NCBI GenBank assembly: GCA_002395775.1
Contig: DGUV01000043.1
Span: forward strand, 1-8,066
Direction: 5' to 3'
Origin: Prevotellaceae bacterium UBA4301
GTDB lineage: Bacteria > Bacteroidota > Bacteroidia > Bacteroidales > Bacteroidaceae
Length of the DNA stretch: 8,066 nucleotides
Part shown: one piece after another, positions 1 to 6,750 of the stretch
Layout of the letters: each line of letters opens with the position of its first letter
How positions within the stretch are numbered: position 1 is the first letter of the stretch
Notes under the pieces: generated by a model
The model's input: only the letters and a program-made list of their open reading frames with translations
The model's database searches: none
What the model was told of the DNA's origin: nothing
Position numbers and translations under genes: made by a program

Positions 1-1153
1 GTATGCGTATGGTGGCCAGCTGCTCACCGTTCTTGCGGAAGCCTCCCTTAGCCAGTGCCGAGAATGCATAGGTCTCGTTGGGGGCCACATCGACTATCTG
101 CGAAATCTCTCCGTCGGCCCATCCTCCTTCCCAGTAGTATCTGTTGGTGCTGAGCACGTGGTTGTTCTGGTCCACCTCGTTCGAGCGTTCCTCGCTGGTC
201 ACGCTCTGTGCGGTGTTGTACTGGTCGATGGGGTAGATGTCCCATCCCTCAATCTTGACGGTGGTCCCGGCACTGCTGCTGTAGTCGCTCTCTCCCTCGA
301 AGTCTCCGTTCTTGATGAGATTCTTCTCGATTTCACCGTTGGTCTCGCTCCATTCGGGCTGCAGTGCGAGGTCGGCCACGCGGAAGGTATCGACGGGCAT
401 CCCGTCGCGATAGACAAAGACGCGGCGGTCCTGGGTGACGGCGTAGCGATAGGTGTGGTACTGCCCGTCGGTGTTGTAGAACGTACCGCCGTTGGCCGGG
501 TTGCTGATGCCCTTTTCGGAGATGAAGATGTCCTTTGAGTTCTTGAGTCCCATGGTAGTGCTCTTGACATATCCCTTGAATCCGAGCCCGCCGCTGGTGA
601 CGGCATAGGGGAGGATCTGCTTGGCCGCATTGTCGGTCTTGGCGCGCACCTCTATGGTGTAACCGTTGTCGGTGAGAGCTGATGCGTCGAACGAACGGCT
701 CTCGTCGTCCTCCTTGCCCGTGTAGATGGGATTCTGACTGAGGTCCTTCTGGGGCAGGGGTGTACCTTGCGCTACAATATTTACGTATGTGCGTATGTCG
801 CCAGAGCGCAGGATGAGTCGTCCCGTGGTGGTGTTCTTTGACGACAGGTTGGTGACAGTGACTTCTGTCTCCTCGGTTCCAGCCTTAATGGTTTCGGGCG
901 TTACGCTGAAACCGCTGGTCACACTCACGCTGATGTCTTCGGTTAGTCCCGTTGCGCATACGGTGACGGTGGCCGACTGGTTGGTGCCGTCGAGCCGAAT
1001 CTTTTCGGGCAGGGTGGCACTGGCCTTGCGCAGGGGAGCTCCCATTTCATCGACAAAGCGGATGGTCAATGCCTCCTGGGCAACTGACGACAGGCTGCCA
1101 AAGGCCATCATCAGGCCAAGCAGCACGCTTTTCATGAAGAAATCTCTTTTCAT
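1..1153 (-). CDS. Secreted multi-domain surface protein, N-terminal part (partial at the left edge)
   Basis: The frame is open for 384 codons from ATG at 1153 to the window edge, so the C-terminus is missing. The N-terminus is a signal peptide: a basic start, a hydrophobic stretch (VLLGLMMAFGSL) and a likely signal peptidase I site after SSVA (residue 25), leaving Gln at the mature end. Residues about 30-130 are a Ser/Thr/Val-rich beta segment resembling Ig-like or BACON-type domains. Residues about 150-262 (RSFDASAL, YTIEVRAKT, VFVYRDGMPVDTF) look like a LamG/concanavalin-type fold. From residue 278 NLIKNGDFEGE opens a domain typical of CBM4/9-like galactose-binding modules, with the expected Trp at 304. 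Binding of glycan or another ligand outside the inner membrane is inferred; no catalytic motif is visible. A second in-frame ATG at 1135 (MKSVLLG) has an AGAG stretch about 9 bases upstream and also gives a good signal peptide, so it may be the true start. The gene has its own -7 box and sits alone behind a hairpin. Confidence 0.82.
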   Translation of the reverse strand, partial: MKRDFFMKSVLLGLMMAFGSLSSVAQEALTIRFVDEMGAPLRKASATLPEKIRLDGTNQSATVTVCATGLTEDISVSVTSGFSVTPETIKAGTEETEVTVTNLSSKNTTTGRLILRSGDIRTYVNIVAQGTPLPQKDLSQNPIYTGKEDDESRSFDASALTDNGYTIEVRAKTDNAAKQILPYAVTSGGLGFKGYVKSTTMGLKNSKDIFISEKGISNPANGGTFYNTDGQYHTYRYAVTQDRRVFVYRDGMPVDTFRVADLALQPEWSETNGEIEKNLIKNGDFEGESDYSSSAGTTVKIEGWDIYPIDQYNTAQSVTSEERSNEVDQNNHVLSTNRYYWEGGWADGEISQIVDVAPNETYAFSALAKGGFRKNGEQLATIRI

Positions 1154-1203
1154 AAAGCTGATATTTAGTGTTTTATTTGCGCTGAATTAAGGTTTTACGG
1201 TTG

Positions 1204-1211
1204 CAAATTTA
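1204..1211 (-). promoter_or_regulatory. Bacteroidetes -7 promoter box (TAAATTTG) for the secreted-protein gene
   Basis: On the minus strand TAAATTTG is a perfect match to the TAnnTTTG -7 element used by the Bacteroidetes primary sigma factor. It lies about 50 bases upstream of the ATG at 1153, predicting a transcript start near 1197 and a leader of roughly 40 bases. No clean TTTG -33 box is found 19-21 bases upstream; the best placed bases are TTCC, so the promoter would be weak or activator-dependent. Confidence 0.5.
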
Positions 1212-1213
1212 CA

Positions 1214-1233
1214 CTATTATTTTCATATAATAG
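1214..1233. repeat. Perfect 7-bp inverted repeat (CTATTAT / ATAATAG, 6-base spacer)
   Basis: The arms 1214-1220 and 1227-1233 are exact reverse complements around a 6-base spacer. The palindrome is entirely AT-rich apart from its end bases and lies between the -7 box at 1204-1211 and the expected -33 position. It could be an operator-like site for the secreted-protein gene. In such AT-rich DNA a chance palindrome of this size is also possible. Confidence 0.35.
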
Positions 1234-1248
1234 GAATAAATATTCGCC

Positions 1249-1292
1249 AAAGAGGAGGAAAAATGCGTAATGAACGTATTTTTCGCCTCTTT
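1249..1292 (-). terminator. Long imperfect hairpin after the TonB-receptor fragment, probable terminator
   Basis: On the minus strand AAAGAGG (starting inside the TAA stop codon) pairs with CCTCTTT. Inside this, AAAAAT pairs with ATTTTT and CGT with ACG around the loop TCATT. That gives about 17 paired bases interrupted by two mismatches and a one-base bulge. The downstream arm is U-rich, as in an intrinsic terminator, although no separate U-tract follows it. Its position at the stop codon fits the natural 3' end of the receptor gene. The symmetry would also allow it to work on the opposite strand. Confidence 0.55.
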
Positions 1293-1546
1293 AAAACTTG
1301 AATCGGAATGTGAGCAGAACCTCGACTGGACGCAGATGATAGAGATAGGTGAAGCGGTCGAGTGTGGCAAAGCGCCGTTGAGTGTAGTCGTGCTGGTTGG
1401 TGAGATTCTTGCCGATGAGTTCGACTTCAAACCGTTGGTGGATGTATCGCACACCGGCGTCGAGATAGAAATTGCTGTCGAACTTGTTGCCGTTGTTCTG
1501 GACGTAGCCCATGAAGGCACGGGCATAGAATTCCCACTGGTCGGTA
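1291..1546 (-). pseudogene. C-terminal fragment of a TonB-dependent outer-membrane receptor
   Basis: About 84 codons, starting around TDQWEFYARAF and ending at TAA (1293-1291), encode a typical end of a TonB-dependent receptor beta-barrel. They contain alternating aromatic/polar strands (FYLDAGVRYIHQRFEVELIG), the KNLTNQHDY segment that matches the usual NLFN..Y motif of these receptors, and a last strand VEVLLTFRFKF ending in the C-terminal Phe needed for barrel assembly. The family usually has 700-1000 residues with an N-terminal plug; signal peptide, plug and most of the barrel are absent. Upstream of about 1546 the same frame stays open to an ATG at 1620, but those residues (Thr/Ala/Pro-rich) are the out-of-frame shadow of the lipoprotein gene, not receptor sequence. 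The fragment cannot form a barrel alone and is treated as a remnant. Its ligand cannot be told. Confidence 0.8.
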
Positions 1547-1762
1547 GGCACAGCCGAGCATGTAGTAGGCGCGCATGCGGTGGTTGCGGGAGTGCCACCA
1601 GTGGTCGTAGTGACGGACAAGCGGCAGAACGCTATCGGGGGAGAGAGGTATGTCGGTGCGGTTCATCTCCTCGAATTGCTCCAGCTGCCGTTTGTAGTCA
1701 GTGTCTGAGCAGGCTGTGAGCAGGAGCACTGCACCTAATATAATGAGGAGATGGGACTTCAT
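1427..1762 (-). pseudogene. Truncated lipoprotein (TPR-regulator type) with an aberrant C-terminal tail
   Basis: ATG at 1762 overlaps the TGA of the upstream acyltransferase as ATGA, so translation is probably coupled. Residues 1-18 form a lipoprotein signal (LLIILGAVLLLTAC) with lipobox LTAC and Cys18. Residues 19-73 (YKRQLEQFEEMN, RHYDHWWHSRNHRMRAYYMLGCAY) resemble the start of the TPR-containing lipoproteins and sensor-regulators common in Bacteroides and Prevotella, in which the helix ending in MRAYYMLG is followed by further TPR helices. After Tyr73 (base 1544) the reading becomes an Arg/Cys/Pro-rich string of about 38 residues ending at 1427. In the +1 frame that same DNA encodes the TonB-receptor fragment. 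The tail is therefore foreign sequence, and the product would be a 111-residue truncated lipoprotein of doubtful function. Transcription as last gene of the envelope operon is inferred from the overlap. Confidence 0.72.
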
Positions 1763-2658
1763 GACTGTTGGCGTTGTATCCACTCTTCGTAGGTGCGCTT
1801 CCAGCGGTTGTGGGTCCAGAGCCAGAGTTCGGGTACTTCGCGAATTTGCTGTTCCAAGAGTTGGGCATAGCGGTTGGTGGCTTCGCCGTCGGACAGCGAC
1901 TGAGGCTGGAGGGCGATGGGTACGAGTTCGGCCTGATAGTGGCCACGGCGGGGACGGGTGACGCGGACGTAATAGAGTGCTGCATCGACTTGGCGCCCTA
2001 TGCGCTCGGTGCCGGTGAAGAAGGCGGTCTGGTGGTGGAGGAAGGGTGTCCAGTGGTGGGTAGCTTGCCACTTGGGACTCTGGTCGGCGATGAAACCTAT
2101 GATTTGGTGCTCGCCTTGGCGGCGGGCGGAGAGAATCTGGCGCAGCGTGAGCTTCATGGGAATGCAACGCCCGCCAAACTGCTCGCGTAGCTGCAGGAAG
2201 AAGCGGTCGGCCTCGCGGTTGTAGAGGGGGTGATAGATTTGTGCACCTTGCCACTCGCTGGACAGCCACAGGGGGAAGGAGGCCAACCACTCCCAGTTGC
2301 CGTAGTGGCCGAGATAGAAGAAGCCAAACTGTTTGCCTTCGCGGCGGAGGGTCTGTTGCATCTCCTCAATACCTACGAATTGCACGCGCTGGCGCACTTC
2401 GTCGTGGGGCATGGTCAGGAGTTTCAGTGTCTCGACGATGATGTCGCAGAAGAAATGGTAGAATCGGCGGGATATCTCGTTGCGCTCCTTTTCGTCCTTC
2501 TCCGGGAAACTGTCGGCCAGCTGGCGGGCCACCAGACGACGGCGGTAGCGCACCAGATGATAGACCAGCGGAAAAAGCAGCCAGTCGGAAAGAAAGTAGT
2601 GGACTGAGAGTGGCATGCGCGACAACAGGCGCAGGAGGGCAAATAGAGGGCGGAGCAT
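1759..2658 (-). CDS. LpxL/HtrB-family lipid A acyltransferase (lysophospholipid acyltransferase fold)
   Basis: This 299-residue protein, the normal length for the family, should transfer a secondary acyl chain onto a lipid A precursor or a related lipid on the cytoplasmic face of the inner membrane. Visible hallmarks are a hydrophobic N-terminal anchor (about residues 15-36), the catalytic HX4E motif H118-Y-G-N-W-E123, the ADQSP segment at 191-195, the FFTGTERIG substrate region near 213-221, and the C-terminal signature W-L-W-T-H-N-R-W-K at 279-287. Its ATG overlaps the TGA of the sulfatase gene by one base (TGATG), and its own TGA overlaps the next ATG, so translation is coupled on both sides. 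With the MsbA-like exporter and the membrane sulfatase it forms an envelope-lipid operon. Which acyl position it modifies cannot be read from the sequence. A role on another lipid, such as an ornithine- or aminolipid, is possible. Confidence 0.88.
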   Translation of the reverse strand: MLRPLFALLRLLSRMPLSVHYFLSDWLLFPLVYHLVRYRRRLVARQLADSFPEKDEKERNEISRRFYHFFCDIIVETLKLLTMPHDEVRQRVQFVGIEEMQQTLRREGKQFGFFYLGHYGNWEWLASFPLWLSSEWQGAQIYHPLYNREADRFFLQLREQFGGRCIPMKLTLRQILSARRQGEHQIIGFIADQSPKWQATHHWTPFLHHQTAFFTGTERIGRQVDAALYYVRVTRPRRGHYQAELVPIALQPQSLSDGEATNRYAQLLEQQIREVPELWLWTHNRWKRTYEEWIQRQQS

Positions 2659-4427
2659 CAGGGGTTGGGGATTAGTGAGTAGGAAGTATGGAGCAGGTGG
2701 AGGGCCTTGCTGAGCCGCAGGGAGTCGGCTTTTGTGGTTCCGGCGGTGAGGCGTTGGGCAGTGAGGTCGTAGAGCGTCTCGCCTGTGAGGTCCTTATAGA
2801 AAAGACCTGCGGGGTAGGTGCAATAGACCGAGGGCTTGTAGTCGGGGCTGAGCACGTTGCGGCTCCAGGGAAACTGGTGGTGCGGCAGACCCATCTGGGC
2901 GAGCAGAGTGGCGGCAATGTCGCTTTGGTTCATGAGTGTGGGCATGCGGCGCGGCTCCCTGACGGCTCCGCCCAGCCAGAGCATGGGGCTGTGGAAGAAG
3001 TCGGCCCGGTCATAGGTTTGGCGGTAGAGTATGCCGTGGTCGGGGATGACGATGACTAGCAGACGGTCCCAGACGGGCAGGGTGCGCAGGCTGTCGATGA
3101 GCTGACCCAGACATTGGTCGGTGTAGGCAAAGGCATTCTGCACCTTGTCGTCGAGTCTGTGGTAGGGCACGTCCCAGGGCTCGTGGCTCGAGATGGTTTG
3201 CCACACCATCATCCACTGGGCATCGGGCTTGATTTCCTTGATGGTCTTGTACATCTTCATGGCCGAAGTGCTGTCGTTGGCTCCCCAACTGGAGTTCATT
3301 TCCTGGCGGGTGAAGTAGGTCTCGTCCATCAGCGATTCGAAGTCCATGTCGGCCAGATAGCGCATCTTGCCCATGTTGGTCATGGCTCCGGCATACATGT
3401 AACCGGTTTGGTAGCCAGCCTGATGCAGGGCACGGGGCAGGGAGGAGAGGCGCGGGTGCATGCTGACGCGCTTCATGGGACTCACTGTGGGATAGCTGGT
3501 CCATCCGGAATAGGCGCAGACGGTGCCGCGGTCGGTGCGGAACGAATTGCTATAATACTGTTCCCAGAAGATGCCTTCGGGAATGAGACGCGAGAGTTGG
3601 GGCGAAACGTGGTCGCTGATGACGCTCCCCTCGGCCATTTCCCTGACAAACTGGCTGCCGTAGCTTTCGAGTTGGACAACGAGGATGTTGGGACGTTGGG
3701 TGGTGAGCAGGGTGTCGGTGACGGAGTCGCTGGTCTGGTATGCCTGACGCACGGCGAGGGCGTTGCATTTGGTCGGGGTGTATCGTGCATCGTCGCCGAA
3801 GGAGTGGAAGAATCGGAAGGTGGGATTGGTGGCGGCGTGGTCGGCAAGCATGGGGCTGTCGCTGCTGTAGCACGAACCGATGCCAATGGGCAGCAGGGCC
3901 ACGATGAAGACGAACGCGGCCATGAACCAGGGAAGATGACCCTCGGCCTTGCGAGGTGTCATCCAAATAGCCGGAACGGCCACCAGTAGCACAAAGGCCA
4001 GCACCCCCAAGGCTCTACTGACCAGAAACCAAGTGCTGACGCTGTTGGTGGTGCCTTCGGGCGAGGCGGCATAGCTGAGGTGAACCGCACAAAGCTTGAA
4101 TTGCCAGAACTCGTACATGACCATGTCGGCCATGACCGTGGCGGCAATGGCAAGGCCCACGATGACGAAGTAGGGTGCCAAGAGCCAGCGCAGCCTTTTG
4201 CGCATGACAAGGCTGGCGAGGGCAGGCACAATGAGCAGCAGGGCCACGGTGCGCAGGTCGAGCAATGCTCCCTGCCACAGCGAGCCCAACCACTGGCTGG
4301 GCGTCAGGGGGCAGATGTCACGGTTGTAGTAGAGGAATGTCACCTTGCCGATGGCGAAGACCACCATTAGCAGAACCATCAATGCCAGAAGATATTTGTT
4401 GCGTTGTCTCATAATCCCATTTACCAT
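2658..4427 (-). CDS. LTA synthase/OpgB-like membrane sulfatase-family transferase
   Basis: The 589-residue protein has the layout of the LtaS/MdoB family: five N-terminal membrane segments (about 12-33, 52-75, 82-102, 135-157, 165-185) and then a large extracytoplasmic alkaline-phosphatase-fold domain. The metal and nucleophile residues are in place: E254 in NILVVQLESYG, T302 in FRTDRGTVCAYSG (the phospho-accepting Thr), H415 in SSHEP, and D463-H464 in PDHG. The family transfers phosphoglycerol or phosphoethanolamine-type head groups from phospholipids to an acceptor. In Bacteroidetes the acceptor is generally unknown; lipid A, glycans or periplasmic glucans are possible. True sulfatase activity is unlikely, since the formylglycine motif is absent. 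A second ATG at 4412 (MRQRNKYLL) would remove five residues and is an equally likely start. The gene begins 47 bases after the ABC transporter and shares one base with the acyltransferase start. Confidence 0.9.
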   Translation of the reverse strand: MVNGIMRQRNKYLLALMVLLMVVFAIGKVTFLYYNRDICPLTPSQWLGSLWQGALLDLRTVALLLIVPALASLVMRKRLRWLLAPYFVIVGLAIAATVMADMVMYEFWQFKLCAVHLSYAASPEGTTNSVSTWFLVSRALGVLAFVLLVAVPAIWMTPRKAEGHLPWFMAAFVFIVALLPIGIGSCYSSDSPMLADHAATNPTFRFFHSFGDDARYTPTKCNALAVRQAYQTSDSVTDTLLTTQRPNILVVQLESYGSQFVREMAEGSVISDHVSPQLSRLIPEGIFWEQYYSNSFRTDRGTVCAYSGWTSYPTVSPMKRVSMHPRLSSLPRALHQAGYQTGYMYAGAMTNMGKMRYLADMDFESLMDETYFTRQEMNSSWGANDSTSAMKMYKTIKEIKPDAQWMMVWQTISSHEPWDVPYHRLDDKVQNAFAYTDQCLGQLIDSLRTLPVWDRLLVIVIPDHGILYRQTYDRADFFHSPMLWLGGAVREPRRMPTLMNQSDIAATLLAQMGLPHHQFPWSRNVLSPDYKPSVYCTYPAGLFYKDLTGETLYDLTAQRLTAGTTKADSLRLSKALHLLHTSYSLIPNP

Positions 4428-4474
4428 TTATTTACCACGCAAAGCGTTTTCCATGTGCCAAGGCGCGTACCCCC

Positions 4475-6316
4475 TTACAGCTGTTGCATGTCATGCAGAC
4501 GCTTGTAGTAGCCATTGAGGGCAATGAGGCTTTCGTGAGTGCCCCGCTCCACGATACGACCCTCGTGCAGAACGCAGATTTCATCGGCATTCTTGATGGT
4601 GGAGAGGCGGTGGGCAATGGCTATGGTGGTGCGCGTGGACATCAGTCGCTCCAGTGCATCCTGCACCAGTCGTTCGCTCTCGGTGTCCAGTGCCGAGGTG
4701 GCCTCGTCAAGGATGAGGATAGGCGGATTCTTCAGTATGGCGCGGGCTATGGAGATGCGCTGTCGCTGTCCGCCCGAGAGTTTCCCGCCGCGGTCGCCCA
4801 CCAGTGTGTCGTAGCCTTCGGGCATCTGCATGATGAACTCGTGGGCGTTGGCGATGCGTGCAGCCTGTTCGATTTGCTCCTGTGTGGCTCCGTCCTTGCC
4901 AAAGGCGATGTTGTTGCGGATGGTGTCGTTGAAGAGGATGGCCTCTTGGTTGACATTGCCGATGAGCGAGCGCAGCGAATGTATGCTCAGTTGGCGAATG
5001 TCCCGTGCGTCAATCTCGATGCAACCGCCGCTGACATCGTGGTAGCGCGGGATGAGGTCAACCAGCGTGCTCTTTCCAGAGCCCGACTGCCCCACCAGGG
5101 CCACGGTCTGCCCCTTGCGCACGGTGAGGTTGATGTCGTGAAGGATTTCGCGATTCCCGTCGTAGCTGAAATTCACGGCCTTCAGTTCGATGCTCTTGTT
5201 CAGGCTGTCGATGTGTATGGGGTCGGCGGCCTCGTGAATGTTGTTTTCGGCATCCAGGATGCGGTTGATGCGCTCCATTGAGGCCAGTCCTTTCTGTATG
5301 GCGTAGCCCGCCTTCGAGAGGTCTTTGATGGGTTGCAGGGTGGAGTAGAGAATGACCAGATAGTAGATGAACATGCTGGCATCGATGGGGCTTTTCCCGC
5401 TGAAAATGAGCCAGCCGCCGAACCACAGCACCACCACAATCATGACCGTGCCCAGGAACTCGCTTACGGGGTGGGCAGCGCTTTGTCGGATGGCCACACG
5501 GTTTGAGATGCTTCGATACTCGTTGGTGACACGTTCGAAACGCTTAATCATCTTCTCCTCGGCAATGAAAGCCTTGATGATGCGCAGTCCGCCCAGCGTT
5601 TCCTCAATCTGGCTGACGCTGTCGGAGAGCTTGGCTTGCATGGCCAGCGAACTGGACTTCAGTTTCTTTCCAATCTGCCCGATGCCCCATGCCAGCAGGG
5701 GAACTACGAGCAGCGTGAAGAGCGTCAGCTGCCAGCTGAAGACGAAGAGCGTGGTCACATAGACCAGAATGAAGATGGGGTTCTTGATAATCATGTCCAG
5801 CGACGAGGTGATGCTGGCGTCCACCTCGTTGACATCGGCTGTGATGCGTGTCATGATGTCGCCCTTGCGTTCCTCGCTGAAGAACGAGAGAGGCAGGCTT
5901 ATGATTTTCTTGTAGATGTCATTGCGGATGTCGCGCACGATGCCTGTCCTCAGGGGGGCAAGCATGGCCGAACCGCCAAAGTAGGTGAGCGTCTTGAGCA
6001 GTGTGAGCAACGACAGCACCACTCCCAGAAGCAGCAGTGTGGTGGCGGGGCCGTAGGTGTCGATGAGCATTTGGCTGTAGTAGTAGCCGTTGTTTTTGGC
6101 CACGTCAATCAGGTTGCTCCATCCTCCAGTGCCCCAGGGGACGAATTGGTAGTGGTCGGTGTTGATTTTGAAAAGGATGTTGAGGATGGGCAGCAAGACA
6201 CTGAACGAGAACACATTGAACACGGCAGCCAGCACATTCATGCCCAGCGTGCCGGCAATGTAGCCTTTGTATCGGGCAAAGTACCTGCCCATTATCTGAT
6301 AGAATCCCTTCATCAT
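4475..6316 (-). CDS. MsbA-like ABC exporter, fused membrane and ATPase domains
   Basis: At 613 residues this is a complete half-transporter that would work as a homodimer in the inner membrane. Residues about 20-340 are the exporter-type transmembrane domain with six helices (near 20-46, 92-114, 168-190, 193-214, 287-307, 312-330) and the family coupling region KGDIMTRITADVNEVD. Residues 375-613 are the ATPase: Walker A GQSGSGKST at 409-417, Q-loop Q457, signature LSGGQ at 513-517, Walker B ILILDE at 533-538 and the switch His569. All catalytic residues are present. A role as lipid A or other lipid flippase is suggested by similarity to MsbA and by the adjacent acyltransferase and head-group transferase, but multidrug or peptide export is not excluded. 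Tandem ATGs at 6316 and 6313 overlap the stop of the RNase H gene (ATGATGA), so either start would couple translation to it. Confidence 0.9.
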   Translation of the reverse strand: MMKGFYQIMGRYFARYKGYIAGTLGMNVLAAVFNVFSFSVLLPILNILFKINTDHYQFVPWGTGGWSNLIDVAKNNGYYYSQMLIDTYGPATTLLLLGVVLSLLTLLKTLTYFGGSAMLAPLRTGIVRDIRNDIYKKIISLPLSFFSEERKGDIMTRITADVNEVDASITSSLDMIIKNPIFILVYVTTLFVFSWQLTLFTLLVVPLLAWGIGQIGKKLKSSSLAMQAKLSDSVSQIEETLGGLRIIKAFIAEEKMIKRFERVTNEYRSISNRVAIRQSAAHPVSEFLGTVMIVVVLWFGGWLIFSGKSPIDASMFIYYLVILYSTLQPIKDLSKAGYAIQKGLASMERINRILDAENNIHEAADPIHIDSLNKSIELKAVNFSYDGNREILHDINLTVRKGQTVALVGQSGSGKSTLVDLIPRYHDVSGGCIEIDARDIRQLSIHSLRSLIGNVNQEAILFNDTIRNNIAFGKDGATQEQIEQAARIANAHEFIMQMPEGYDTLVGDRGGKLSGGQRQRISIARAILKNPPILILDEATSALDTESERLVQDALERLMSTRTTIAIAHRLSTIKNADEICVLHEGRIVERGTHESLIALNGYYKRLHDMQQL

Positions 6317-6741
6317 TTCCTTCCAAAATCAGCCGGCACTTCGCCCCACTGGCTGGTTTCCCATTTCAGTACGGGGGCGTGCTGTGGATTGTTGTGCAGC
6401 CAGTGTTCGGCCCGTTGAATGAGTTCGTAGGCCTGAGCCGTTTCGGGCGTCCGTTCCAACTTGGTCTTGCATTTACGGTTTTTCACCCAGAGTATGGCGT
6501 TGTACGAATCGCTATAGACCTTCATGTTCCATCCCTTTTGCTTGATGAGGGCCAAGGCATGGACGATGGCAAGGAACTCCCCAATGTTGTTGGTTCCCTG
6601 GATGGGGCCGTAGTGGAACAGTCGTTGCTCATTGCCCAGATACACCCCCTGATACTCCATCGGGCCTGGGTTGCCGCTGCATCCAGCGTCAACGGCAATG
6701 GAGTTGAAGTCCACTTTGTCTTTCAGCAATTCGTAGTCCAT
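6313..6741 (-). CDS. rnhA: Ribonuclease HI, catalytic domain only
   Basis: This 142-residue protein cuts the RNA strand of RNA-DNA hybrids in the cytoplasm, as in primer removal and R-loop clearance. All four acidic active-site residues can be placed: D18 in AVDAGCSGNPGPMEY, E55 in TNNIGEFLA, D78 in VYSDSYNAI, and D138 in the terminal PADFGRK. Close Bacteroidetes relatives, as I recall them, are about 200 residues long, with an N-terminal viroplasmin-like hybrid-binding domain and a linker before this part. Here that domain is absent: an in-frame TGA lies four codons upstream of the ATG, and the DNA before it is a heptamer repeat. The catalytic domain looks intact, so activity is likely but hybrid binding may be weaker. 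The stop overlaps the start of the ABC transporter gene, which places it first in the envelope operon, an unrelated partner by function. Confidence 0.88.
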   Translation of the reverse strand: MDYELLKDKVDFNSIAVDAGCSGNPGPMEYQGVYLGNEQRLFHYGPIQGTNNIGEFLAIVHALALIKQKGWNMKVYSDSYNAILWVKNRKCKTKLERTPETAQAYELIQRAEHWLHNNPQHAPVLKWETSQWGEVPADFGRK

Positions 6742-6750
6742 ATGGGGGAG

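Noticed and set aside
1547..1620. N-terminal 24 residues of the open frame that ends in the TonB fragment, starting at ATG 1620
   Set aside because: The Thr/Ala/Pro-rich sequence is the out-of-frame reading of the lipoprotein codons for HYDHWWHSRNHRMRAYYMLGCAY, not receptor sequence.
1763..2290. N-terminal extension of the lipoprotein frame into the acyltransferase gene
   Set aside because: The frame is open further upstream, but its Pro/Arg/His-rich translation is a shadow of the acyltransferase. The lipoprotein signal and the ATGA overlap fix the start at 1762.
3114..3989. Plus-strand open frame of 291 codons across the sulfatase-family gene
   Set aside because: It is antisense to a gene whose protein has clear catalytic motifs; its translation is Gly/Val/His-rich without any domain, as expected for the complement of GC-rich coding DNA.
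4428..4474. 47-base gap between the ABC and sulfatase genes, with a small ACGC-TTT-GCGT hairpin at 4437-4447
   Set aside because: A four-pair stem without a U-tract is too weak for a terminator, and no TAnnTTTG box is present, so the two genes are taken as cotranscribed.
4484..5281. Plus-strand open frame of 265 codons opposite the ABC ATPase domain
   Set aside because: It is antisense to Walker A, signature and Walker B coding sequence and contains no recognisable domain.
5636..6418. Plus-strand open frame of 260 codons across the ABC transporter and RNase H ends
   Set aside because: It is a shadow of two well-supported genes, with His/Gln/Glu-rich composition, no motif and no promoter.
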